A stretch of DNA of 64,000 nucleotides from Hydractinia symbiolongicarpus (Eukaryota > Cnidaria > Hydrozoa > Anthoathecata > Hydractiniidae). Shown in pieces: positions 1 through 10,373 of this stretch (positions are counted from its first letter, which is position 1; each line of letters begins with the position of its first letter). The notes under the pieces were generated by a model that made no database searches, was not told the DNA's origin, and worked only from the letters and a program-made list of their open reading frames with translations. Where the stretch lies: NCBI RefSeq assembly GCF_029227915.1, contig NC_079878.1, positions 11,534,001-11,598,000 on the forward strand, written 5' to 3'. Position numbers and translations under genes: made by a program.

Positions 1-1500
1 TTTTTTTTACTTCACTTTTTGAGTTTTTTAGTTTCTCTTTTTCTGTTCTTTCTTGACAATTTTAAAGGTTATCAACATTATAGTTATACTTAATTGATAT
101 GCGTTATTTCTGACGTTGTTATTATCGGTGTTGTGGCTGTTGGTGTTGTGACTGCCAATGTTGTAACTTTGTAGTATCCACACTTACATCTTGCAAGCCG
201 GTTTTTTTATATTTTGTGTAAGGTTTTGTGGGAAGGATTTGATTCGATATAATATTTTGTTAAGACTTTAGGAACATTTTCTGTTAAATTAGGAATTAAA
301 CCTTGCAATAGCCCTTTTTTACATTTTTAGATTATTTTTTGTGCTAAAGAACAGTATGCAATATGCTGAAATATTTGCTGACGTCATTAAAATTTATAAT
401 TGCCTTTCTGCCTAAGTGGATTGCTCCATGGCCCTTATTGACAAGTAGCTTATATTATTAGGCTACTTCCGTCTGTCTTTCTGTTTTTCTGTCTGTAACA
501 GGCGAGTGAACAGGCTCATTCTCCCTTTATGTACCCGAAGAAGTTATGTCTTATTTCCCAATTTTTCTGACGTTGCGGCACGATGCCAATGCCTCTTAGA
601 CTGATGGCAATATCATGTTTAGAATTAGTAAAGCCATTGCATTGCATATTTAAATTTAACGCCGAATAACTAGAAAACGGACGGGAATGATTGAATTCAT
701 CTTCTGCGTTGGTAAGGTATTAAAGTTGGACAAATTTCTAAAAACTGAGCCAATTCACCCGTTTCGGAATAGATAGGTTAATGACGTCATCAAGAATCTT
801 TAAACCCCAAAATCATTTCAACATTTCATCAAAAATACAAAAAGCTAATCAAGGAAATGTGTCGGATATACATTTTCTTGATCAGCTTTTGAAGCTCTAC
901 GCGAGAGAGGCAACCAGTAAACTAATGTCTAAAAAAATTATTTTGCACTTCCGTATCTTTGCTTACGTCATTAAAGTTTTTAATCTCCTATATGACTTGA
1001 TCGTTTGCTGATGATCCTATACGTTATTTTGACAAGAACCCAATGAAAGCAATTTCTATTTAAATTTCTACAAATTCTTTTTGATATGCGTTGCTGATGT
1101 CATCAAAATTCCTATAATTTCAGAACTATTCCATTCTCCTAACTGCGTAACTGGATTTCTCCACGGATCTTATCGATTAGTCTTCCCTTTTAATAATAAA
1201 GAGTGTGTGTGTGTGTCTGTCTGTAATAAGTAAAATAGATGTTTTCATTTTCCTTTAATATAGCCGAAAATCACTGCATATAGATCGTCATTTCATTAAA
1301 TAAGAATAGTGAAACTCTGCGTGGGTAACTAGGGGCCACCGGGGACCAAATTGAGTAAGTGTCTAAATGTCCAATCGTTAGTTGAAAGTACTTATATTGG
1401 ACCTACATTGAAAGCAACGGTCAATTACATTTCTGAAAAAACTTGATAACTTGCTTAATATAAAGTATTTTTTCAAAACCACTGTACTTCGTATATTGCT
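1..1500. repeat. Dispersed repeat fragments, no gene seen
   Basis: I see no convincing gene. Two similar blocks (about 370-520 and 1085-1240) share a core of the type TGACGTCATTAAAAT followed by a CTGTCTGTCTGT-like run and then lead into similar text, so they look like fragments of one dispersed family. A related GTCTGTCTGTCTGTCACG stretch occurs near 62925-62945. The short reading frames here have no recognisable content and probably arise by chance. Confidence 0.35.
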
Positions 1501-1529
1501 CCAATTTTATTATTTCCTATAATCAACCA

Positions 1530-2930
1530 TGAATAGAGGAAGGAACAGAACGAACTTGCAAAAATCATTAAATGTTCAGAGATTGACGCTTACTGGTGAT
1601 GGTCACTGTGATTCACCTGGGCATAATGCCACGTAAAACACTGTGTCTGCTATGGAGGATCCAACATTGTCCACGTTAAGGTTAGTACGGGGGTGCTACA
1701 GCAACAAATGTCTATGATGAAATTTCACAACCTAGGGCCATTTTTCGAGGATAATATATTCTCTAAGGAGTCTTCAGTTCTCAGACAATGAAGAAAAAAC
1801 ATTAGTTGCAATAACAACATTTAAAGTTCTTTCAATCTGCAAATTTCCCTCCTATAAACCGATAAGCACGCCTCATATTAAGAAAGTGTTGAGGACAGAT
1901 CCACGGTAAGTTGTTATTTTTGTTAGTGCGTCCTGATTAAAACACTTGGCCAACATCAATATATAAAAATTCTAACAATTCTTTATTAATAAACCCAGAT
2001 TCAACAAAATTCATCATCAGTTTGATCCGTGGCATATTGGAAAAAGAATTCTTAAAATACTTGTAAAGGAATCCAAAAGAGAAGTTGCCTAAATCAGCTA
2101 GTTTTTTTTTTCGATGATAAATCATATGAAAGTATTTTTTTGCGTTTTCAATTTGAGTTTTTCCTTAGATTCGAAAATCCTTGAAAATTGGTCAACAGCC
2201 ATCGTTAACCACCTTTACTGCTCCATAGCAACATGTGGGGGAATGACCAGGAGCTTGTAGAAAGGTTCAAGTCAGTAGTACATCACTGCGTAAATAAGCA
2301 CTCCTCTCCGCATAATAAGTACTATATAAAGTGTGACTATGTTACATTATGTGACGATGATGTGCGGAGCAAAGAATAGCTTATCATGGGCTCACAGGCT
2401 CACTCAAAGTTAATAAAAATAGTTACCGAGACCAGATTTATGAAAGACCTTGAGAAAATAACCGAACAAGTTCACACAACTATGCTTGAGGCATACCACT
2501 CTCTCAATATCCGGTATCTTCCAAAAAGCACCATATGAAAAAGATGTTAGCCGGAACACAGTTAGCCGCACTCAATCATAATCACGAAGTTAATCGTGGC
2601 CAAGGTAGATTAATTTTACATTTTTTAAACTAAGTAAGTTGGTTGTTTTAAGTTGTACCGTTTCAAATTATTTTAGAAATGCGTGGAAGATGAAAACGGC
2701 AAGATAAAACCACTAACCTTTGTGTTCATATTCAAAGCCAACAAAACGATTTGTGGCCAAGGTGGTAAAAGAGGAGAAAAATTAGGAATACTTGCCAAAA
2801 TATTATTAAAAAATTACTGCTCGCGCTAGCGAAAAGAAGTCGGAGGGCCAGAAGGACCGACCAGAAGCGTCTGCTGGAACTTGTTGCACCAGAAGAAAGC
2901 CTTTTTCGCGACGAAATAATTAAAAGATAA
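1530..2930 (+). pseudogene. Decayed transposase-like gene of a cnidarian/fish repeat family
   Basis: Fragments of a protein family common in cnidarian and fish genomes (often annotated as uncharacterised or transposon-like) can be read across several frames. The diagnostic GDGHCDSPGH motif lies at 1594-1623. Further on are an HLYCSIATCGG-like segment (about 2205-2240), a KYYIKCD segment (about 2320), a long readable stretch with TRFMKDLEKITEQVHTTMLE (about 2430-2500) and a GTQLAAL segment near 2555. The conserved order of these blocks supports one gene. Stops and frame changes break it throughout, and the middle of the protein between about 1900 and 2160 is not recognisable. A basic tail near 2820-2930 (RARRTDQKRLLELVAPEE) may be its end or a separate fragment. 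I do not know the transposase superfamily with certainty. Confidence 0.6.
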
Positions 2931-2939
2931 TTAAAAGAT

Positions 2940-3950
2940 TGTAAATTATAATTTGTTTTTTATTCCTCAATCAAAGAATACAGAAAAAAGAAATTTACTA
3001 AGCTGGCCTATTAGTCGAAAGCGTGGTTAACCAAGCTGGTCAAAAATACTAAAATTGGAAGTACTAAAAGCCCTAAAAGGGACCAAATCACCGTTGCTAA
3101 GGACCGTTGCCAGGGGGACATTCACTGGTAATGGGCTAATTCCTGAAAAACTATACCAGATATCAAAAATTGGTTTTCAGAATCGTTTTCAGGGATATTT
3201 AATTACTTTAAATCAACTAAAATCTCAAAATCGAATTTTTGACCAAAATCGGGTATTTTTTATTGGTGAGCCACCTTAAATAAATAAATTTATAGATATA
3301 TTATTTTGTCCCTAAATTTTTAGTTTTTTTTAATAAGCTGAACACGTAGTCCAGCAGAAATTTACTTTAAATAAAAACCACTTCTTTACAACGATCAAGA
3401 TAAATTTTAAGATGTTTAAAAGTAATAGTAACAGGTTTATTCTAAATTCTTAAAAAGTAGAAACACATCAAAACTTACACGTTCTTACAAGAAACTGAAT
3501 TATTTTTGTAAGAATATTTCTTAGGAAATAAGCTTGGGAAGCATCTGGGGGTGTAGTGCTTTTACTCGCCTTTCTTGTCTTTGTTTTTCTATACAAACGT
3601 CTACGTCAAACGTATAATTACGCATACTAAATTATTTACCCAGTCTCTTTTATGCGTAAGTCATTTGAAAAGTGAGCGCTGTGTTTCAACATGGCCAAGT
3701 ATATTTTTCTTTATGTTGACACAAGATAAATCTAGCAAACTTTAACCAGCTTCATCTTTCTCTCCTATGTTGTTTTATTTTTATAGCAGACACCACCTTT
3801 AACTATTTCGAATTCCCAGTGGTAAGAAAAATTATGCTCTGTCTCCTTGCTATACCCACTAGTCTCAAAAACAAACCGTGACATGATCCCATTTTAAAGT
3901 TCTTCTAACTAAACCCGCAAAACAAAAAAAGAAAATAGTATACAAAAACC
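2940..3950. other. Gene-free stretch
   Basis: AT-rich sequence with no coding signal I trust. One open stretch near 3055-3279 contains no motif and uses a non-ATG start. Confidence 0.4.
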
Positions 3951-3954
3951 ACAT

Positions 3955-4075
3955 AGTACCTTATCGGTGAAAAAAAAGTGACGAAAATTAAAAAAAAGTT
4001 TCGTCACTTTTTACCGGCGAAATTTTATAACCGACGAAAAAATTTGGCCGATGAAATTTTAACCGATAAGGTACA
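3955..4075. mobile_element. Short foldback element (MITE-like)
   Basis: The ends are a perfect 13-bp inverted pair, GTACCTTATCGGT and ACCGATAAGGTAC. Inside is a second inverted pair around GTGACGAAA and TTTCGTCAC. The unit is about 120 bp long and has no coding capacity. It resembles a small non-autonomous DNA transposon; I cannot assign a superfamily. Confidence 0.5.
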
Positions 4076-5199
4076 TAGCTTCACATTATATATTCAATAA
4101 TGAATATCATTTCAAAAACAAATTAAAATCGAATAATCACACATTGAAGACAACTTTCTACACTAGTTTTGCTTTCATTATTTTATATTCTCAAAGGAAA
4201 TCCATACAAATCTGAGAAATATAAACAGAAATAGACACAGATGTTCTATATATGCCTTTTAAACAATTCGACACACTGCTCGTGCTATAGTTGTATAACC
4301 AGAGAGCATATGCTATATCAAAGAGCTTCTTTTGCTGTTCAGTTTGTAAACACCTCTTAAAACCGAGTACTGTACGAATCGACTGTTAAGTTCATGAAAG
4401 TTCTGAGTTGACCCATTTCCATGTAACATATTTCAAGTTTTGTTCTGAGAATTTAGTTTGTTGTTGTCTTTTGTTAGAAAATCATGCAGCAAAATGTATG
4501 TCTAGTTTTAAATGAATTGATGTCTGAGCTTGTCCCTCCAAGGACTGAGATAGATAAAAATTGTGCCGAAATTATTTTTTTATGTCTGAAACTGAACAGG
4601 CTTTGGCCATTCCATGGGTTGAAATATTCAAGAAATATTTTAACCTGTAACAAAAACAAAAACAATTTCTAGTTACAAAGTTAATATCTCCTCAGCTAGT
4701 CAACAAGTACGTTTATATGTATAACGAATAACGGGAGATAATAAAATTATTCACACAAAAATATAAAATCCCACAGATTTAACTTTTAATCGAAGCAATA
4801 AATATAATTCTATATACTTTAAATTCCCATAAACTGCAAATTTAGAGATAAATTATCTAACATAAATAACAACAAAAATATAATTCAAAACCACATAACT
4901 CTTCAACAATAACACGTCCACCCATTAAAACAAACAAGAGTCTTTCCTTTACAAGGAGGTGCCCAGTTTAAAAAGATTTGAAAGAGGTGAAGAAGACGGA
5001 AATGGAATTGATTTGGGCACCTGAATCACAAAATTCGAAAAATACCGTTCTCTATTTTTTGCCTCGCTTCAGCAAAAAACATTCTACGGTTTTTGTCACG
5101 TGATTGCACATCACAGGGAAATAACCCGGTTGTTTATTTAAAAATTTACAAGTTTTTATTTAAGAAACGTTTCTTTTGCGCCACAAGCAGTATTAAATA
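4076..5199. other. Gene-free stretch
   Basis: AT-rich sequence. Two overlapping open frames on opposite strands near 4474-4672 show no motif. I see nothing else. Confidence 0.4.
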
Positions 5200-5478
5200 T
5201 ACAGTAGACTCCCGGTTATTCGAAGCCTCAAGGCGGATAAGAATTTACTTCGAATAACCGGGAGTTCGAATAACTGAAAAATTCGTTTTCCCGCCAGATT
5301 TTCAACTTAACCTTAATGGGATGGACTTTTCTTAAGTAATTGAGGCATTGTGGTTCAGTTGAGCGTGTAAACACAAAGAATTTTTACTTTTTGAAGAAAG
5401 AATAAATTTGAACAAATTGTTAACAGGTTTTAAAATATGAAAGTTATAAAGAAAATGTATCTAGTAAATACAAGGAGT

Positions 5479-7053
5479 TCAACTCTTAAAAAAATCTCTA
5501 ATGCTACATTGTTTTTTACTATCGATGTAGTGTTTTTGACATGTACGTGTTATCATGTTTAACTGCTTTCTGATTTCAAGACCATTCTCGTCAAACAAAG
5601 ACCATCTTTCCAACAATTCTAAGGCCTCTTCCAACTCTGACTGCTTTGGCTTCTTCGGGGGGATGTCATGTGCCTCAATTTCATCATCATCGTCATCCTC
5701 GAGATTCGGCGCGTTTTGATCTTTGTCCTCATTAAGTACGATTTCCACGATTTCCTCATCAGTCAATTAAATTGATTTACTCGTGCATACCTCAAAATCA
5801 ATATCCACAAAATCATCTGCGTTAAAGATGTCGCCGTCAACTTCTCTTTTTTTCAACTCGCTTATGCTGTCAGAAAGAGATTTAAATGGGTCATCAGCAT
5901 CATTGAGACTCGTGATCTGTGCTTCTTTTGAGATGCCTGCCTTCTTAAAGCAGTTTTTAACGGTGTCTTTTGAAACAGCGTCCCATAATTTGACCAAGAT
6001 TTGCATCCCTTTAAGAATGTTAATTTTAGGAACGTCTTTACCGCCGTCAATGAACTTTATTTGACGTTTCACAAGATTTGACCGGTAATATGCCTTCAAT
6101 GCTCGGATTACACCTTGATCCATGGGCTGGGTCTTAGACGTTGTATTTGGTGGTAGAAAAACTAATTCTACTGCTTTAAGACCAGTGACTTCTGGATGAG
6201 CTGGGCAATTGTCAATTATCAAGACAATCTTTCGACCCGCAGTTTCAAATTTAACATCGAGTTTTTTCACATAATCGGTAAAGATTTCAGAATCCATCCA
6301 GGCCTTCTTTTGAGCTTTGTACTGACAGGGAAGACTTCTGACTCCTTTGAAACAGCGCGGTGTAACCGATTTTCCGATAACGAACATGGACAACTTTTCA
6401 CCTAGGGCATTTCCTGCTGCAAGTCCTGTTAAACGAACTTTGCTGAACTTTCCACCAGCACATCTTTCACCTTTGGCATGATAGGTATTTGTTGGAAGCA
6501 TCTGGTAGAACAAGCCGAATTCATCAGCATTGAAAATGTCTTGTAAATCATAGCGTGACAAAATGGTTGGCAGGTGTGTTTCTTCCCAGCTTGCTGTCAT
6601 CCCTGGTGTACAAAACTTTTCCTCTCCAGAAGTAATTCTGTAAATGATGTTTTGTCTGTACTTCCATCTGTCTAGCCAGCCTTCTGAAGCTTTAAAATCA
6701 GGTTCGTTGAATTGCTTTGCAAAATCCAATGCTTTTTCTTGAATGATTTGACCACTAATCGGCACAGTTCTTTCACGAGCGTTAACGAACCACTTGTAAA
6801 CTGCTTTATCAATGTTATCGTATTTTCCGGAAGAAAGCTTTTGTCTTTTAACTCCATACTGGCCTGATTCATACTTGGTAAAAATGTCACTTTTATTCTT
6901 AACCCAGTATGAAAGTGTGTTAGGTGGGACACCATACTTTTTAGCAATAGACTTTTTAGTTGTTCCTTCTTTTTCAAGCTCTTTCAAAGCAAGATATTTT
7001 TCTTTGATCGTCAGAACAGTTTTCTTCCTTGAAGTTGTCTGAGCGGTTGCCAT
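5479..7053 (-). pseudogene. Tigger-like transposase (CENP-B HTH plus DDE), one internal stop
   Basis: The frame starts at ATG 7053 and stays open for 428 codons to a TAA at 5767-5769, then continues in the same frame for 95 codons to a stop at 5479. Full length would be about 524 residues, normal for Tigger transposases. Residues about 10-55 form the first helix-turn-helix (KKSIAKKYGVPPNTLSYWVK); residues about 75-135 form the CENP-B-type DNA-binding domain. The DDE nuclease follows, with catalytic Asp in NADEFGLF, in IIDNCPAH and in TQPMDQGV. The C-terminal part after the stop is acidic (EDDDDDEIEAHD) and is the usual tail, so the stop leaves the catalytic core whole. The protein would bind the terminal repeats and cut and paste the element. 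With a single defect it is among the youngest insertions here. Confidence 0.92.
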
Positions 7054-7281
7054 CTTTAATGTGGATTTGAAGAGCCTTTAAAAAGTTTGTTTACATCCAC
7101 CCACTTGTTTTTTAATCGAGCTTTCGAAACGTTCGAAAATTAGATGAAACGTTTGAAAATCAAAGGAAACGTTCGAATTTTGAATGATCCTTTTAAAACG
7201 TTCGAATGTTATAAAACGAAACGAAACAACACAACAACAAAGCAGTCACACCACAATTAGGACGAAGAAGTGAAAATTACA

Positions 7282-7703
7282 ATGGATCTTGTTTCAATGA
7301 TAATCAACGAAACACAGCCGATAGAAATCATTCTTATCAAGTATTATGAGAGTAACTCAACCGTTATGGGATATCATGAGTATCAAAAGAAATGGAACGC
7401 TGTTATTGGTGAAGTCCTAGAAGCTAAAATGGAACCAACAAACGACATAGACAAATATGCAGTGGCGGTCTGCAAAAAAGGAGATATTGTTGGTCATTTG
7501 CCTAAAGGAAAAACGGAAAATTTGCCAAAACGATATTTTACTTTCTGAAGTCAGAGATGTTGTGTACTTGCAAAGTAAAAGTGACAGGGAAAAGAACTAA
7601 CTTTGGAGATGATAAGGGATTGAGGATCCCCTGTTTGCTTCAATTCTCTGGACCGAAGGAGAATATTGAACTTTTGAAGAAATTGCTTGAAGAGTGTAAA
7701 TAG
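7282..7703 (+). pseudogene. HIRAN-like passenger protein of the Tigger element, frameshifted
   Basis: Starts at ATG 7282, preceded by an in-frame GTG at 7270. The first part, open to a stop at 7546, includes GYHEYQKKWNAVIGEVLEAK, then NDIDKYAVAV and GDIVGHLPKG, the typical order of a HIRAN fold (a small DNA-end-binding domain known from HLTF/Rad5-type proteins and fused to or carried by some transposons). Near 7520 the similarity moves to another frame, which continues through FAKTIFYFLKSEM to CSF-like strand residues and ends at TAG 7703. The protein lies head to head with the transposase inside the same inverted repeats, so it is a passenger gene of the transposon. Its role in transposition is unknown; binding of 3 prime DNA ends would be a reasonable guess. 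Confidence 0.7.
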
Positions 7704-8010
7704 CCATGAATATTGAAACCTGATTTTTTGAAGAAAAAAAGTGTTTTAATCGCAGAAAATCAATGTTCTCACTCGACGATCTCCCAATAAGAAAAATTCG
7801 AAGAAAACTGAGGGTGACTTAGCCTATAATTGGCCCCAAGGGGAATAAAAATCACTTCGAATAACCGAATTATTCGAATAACTGAAGTTCGAATAACCGA
7901 GAGTGTTTTTGCCTGAGTTGGGTAAGCAGATCCAAGGGGAACGCCATCTCACTTCGAATAACCGAATTATTCGAATAATTGCAGGTTCGAATAACCGGGA
8001 GTCTACTGTA

Positions 8011-8770
8011 AAACTGAACTATTTATTATGATGTTGAAGGAATAGACTTTTCGACCTTAGGGTTAGACGTGTCGGCAAACTTCTTAAAATTAAACTATGT
8101 ACGTTTCTGGATTCTGTCTGCGCCGTACATGTTTTGTTCATAAGAAGGTTTCTTAGCTTAGGTTGACTTGGAAGAAGGAAAGAACGCAGATTACAAATAA
8201 CTTCTTTTAGTATGCCTTAAATTCATTGTTTTTTTTTATTGTTTTTGATTGTAAATAAATTAGAGCGCGATGTGCTTAACTGATTCTTTTTTCCCGTATT
8301 AATCATGTTTTAAATCTTCTTTAAAGCTTGGTTCTCACTATGGACTAACGATGAACTAACCATAGTGCGCATATGCGTTAGCCGATTGCAATTTTTGAGC
8401 TGCGGGTACCTGATGTATTCGTTTTACGTTCACTCTATTGTGCATCATATTAGCTGTTTGTAGCCGAATCTAAAGGCTGATCTCCATTAGGCGAATTTTG
8501 GTCGCTCGGGCTGTAGCGATCCGAGTATGGTTGCTCATATGTAGCAATATTCAACGACTCATATATGCACTATAAATATTGATATATGTGATGTGTATAT
8601 ATGATATGTAACTGATCATATATATGATAAACTGACAACTGATCATATATGATGTAACTAATCATATATATGATCTTTATTTCGTTTATTCGGGGTTTAA
8701 TTTACACAAATCTAGCTTTCCCGTCTGCAGTTTTTACATCGCCGGACTAGTGAAGACTCATACGGAGAAG
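8011..8770. other. Gene-free stretch with ATATATGATC repeats
   Basis: No gene seen. Positions 8560-8670 contain several near copies of ACTGATCATATATGAT, a simple local duplication. Confidence 0.4.
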
Positions 8771-8879
8771 AAGCTGGGCATGTAGCCCGGGTTCCTGACG
8801 CTCTCGGCATTACGGGGACTACACGGTACAGGGCCGCGAAAAGTAGAAAAAATCAAAAGTACAAGTCAAACAGGAAAGC

Positions 8880-9763
8880 GTCAGGTGGACCCTCCTTGAA
8901 TTTGAATTCACAATCTGAATTCACGTCGCTGATTGGCTAAAATTTTAATTGTCGGCGTGAAAAAAAAATATAAATAAGTTGTCGGTGAGGCACGTTCAAC
9001 GAGCCTCACCGACAAAAGGAAAGCAAAACGAAAGCTTTTTAATCAACCTAGACCCCAACTTTATTTATTTAAGTTGTCGAGAAGTAATAAGTTGTTCAAC
9101 CGGTGCCGTCTAATTTACATATGAATAGACGGCAGCTGTTGGGGATTGTTTCCATGATCATTAGCTGTTAGGGTGGTTTGTTTTTGCTTTTTAATAAATA
9201 ATTCTGCTTATTGTCACTTCTTTCATTCTTATGTCATATTCCGTACTTCATAATTTCATTATATTGCTTATAAAATGTTCATAAACGCCCTACCTCCTGT
9301 AAATGGCTCCTGAAATAAGAAAAAGTACTGATGATAAACACCAGGCTTTTACACAAACTTTCTTTTTACGTTCTTTGTGACCTCACATGCTCACATGTAC
9401 TATGAAATAACAACAAGAGTTTCTTCAAAGAAATACACCTATACCATGTCCACAGCGTTAAAAACAAAGTGCTCAACAAACAGAGCGGACGAAGTAGCGC
9501 AGTTCGAAGCTTTGGTTCGTTAAACATATGAATAACATTGCATTTGGTATAAAATTTCATTTTCATCATTTCAACCGCTGAAGGTCCTTTTAGGTTAAAA
9601 GCTTTTTCGTTTTCTGATCACTGCTTCTATTACCCCTACCATTTTTAAGATAACATTTAAATTCGCATAATTATGAGTAACTACGAAATTAAGCCGGAAA
9701 ATTTCGAAAATTCAAAGTTCTTTTTTTTTAACTGTCAAAAATTTAAATCAGGGTCCACCTGAC
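8880..9763. mobile_element. Possible non-autonomous DNA element with two internal hairpins
   Basis: A perfect 14-bp inverted pair, GTCAGGTGGACCCT (8880-8893) and AGGGTCCACCTGAC (9750-9763), bounds 884 bp without a credible gene. A second, looser inverted pair lies outside it (8779-8805 and 9820-9845, sharing CATGTAGCCCGG-like text), suggesting nested or composite ends. Inside are a 13-bp perfect hairpin (8979-9015) and a 9-bp hairpin (9104-9134). No target duplication was identified. This could be a MITE or a foldback element; confidence is limited by the short ends. Confidence 0.45.
8979..9015. other. Perfect 13-bp hairpin
   Basis: TTGTCGGTGAGGC pairs perfectly with GCCTCACCGACAA across an 11-nt loop. 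It sits just after an AT-rich TATAAATAAG stretch. It is unlike the histone mRNA 3 prime stem-loop. Confidence 0.7.
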
Positions 9764-10049
9764 TCTTTTTTCTTCCCTCACTTAAAAACTGGAGAAGAAG
9801 AATTAGAAGAAAAAAGTCAGGTAGACCGGGCTACTCGACATGTAGCAAGAGATTTTTAGCTACTAATAGCTTACTTATATAAGAAGTCAAATACATATTA
9901 TTTTACAGAATTAGGCTAATTAGGTGGAAAATAAAGTTAGTTTGTTGTAGCTAATTTTGTGTACACTCTTATTTTTAGAGTTATTGTTTCTATTAGAGAG
10001 CAAAATACCTGGTATCTCTCCCTCCCTCATGTCAGAAAAGAGCTTAGCT
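9764..10049. other. Short gene-free stretch
   Basis: No gene seen between the foldback element and the Polinton terminal repeat. Confidence 0.4.
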
Positions 10050-10310
10050 AGCTTATAGATAGAGAAATGTTCCTTCTGGCGCAGTCGCGTGCGCGTACAA
10101 CAGTGACGTCACAACAAATCCACCACCCTGCGGCACCTACCATGCTTAGCCATGGCTAGGGAGGGTAAAGTCCCTCTAAAGTGATGACGTCATCTGTAGA
10201 ATAAAAGATCCAAAAATATATAGCGCAAATTCCCATAATATTCTACGCACATACAGGGATGATTCCCTAATGATACTAATATTCCTTAACAATCAACGCA
10301 TGCGCAGTAA
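10050..10310. repeat. Polinton left terminal inverted repeat
   Basis: It matches the reverse complement of 24577-24838 over its whole length with scattered mismatches. Shared blocks include GAAATGTTCCTTCTGGC near the outer end, GTGATGACGTCATCTGTAGA in the middle and AATCAACGCATGCGCAGTA at the inner end. The palindromic TGACGTCA is a CREB/ATF-type site and could serve transcription inward, which is an inference. Confidence 0.93.
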
Positions 10311-10373
10311 AAACGCGCTAGGTCGAGCAGAATGAAATCTTCTGACAAAACAAAAAATCGTATATAATAAAGA

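Larger units (their letters stand above)
5202..8008. mobile_element. Tigger/pogo-type DNA transposon, nearly intact
   Basis: The 2.8-kb element is bounded by inverted repeats that start CAGTAGACTCCCGGTTATTC at 5202 and end with the complement, finishing GTCTACTG at 8008. It is flanked on both sides by TA (5200-5201 and 8009-8010), the target duplication expected for Tc1/mariner-pogo elements. Subterminal copies of TTCGAATAACCG occur in both ends (near 5253, 7857, 7890, 7953 and 7986) and probably act as transposase binding sites. The element carries a minus-strand transposase and, divergently, a plus-strand HIRAN-like ORF; the roughly 230 bp between them would hold both promoters. Confidence 0.93.

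Noticed and set aside
3055-3279. A 74-codon plus-strand frame
   Set aside because: Non-ATG start, no motif, no neighbouring signals.
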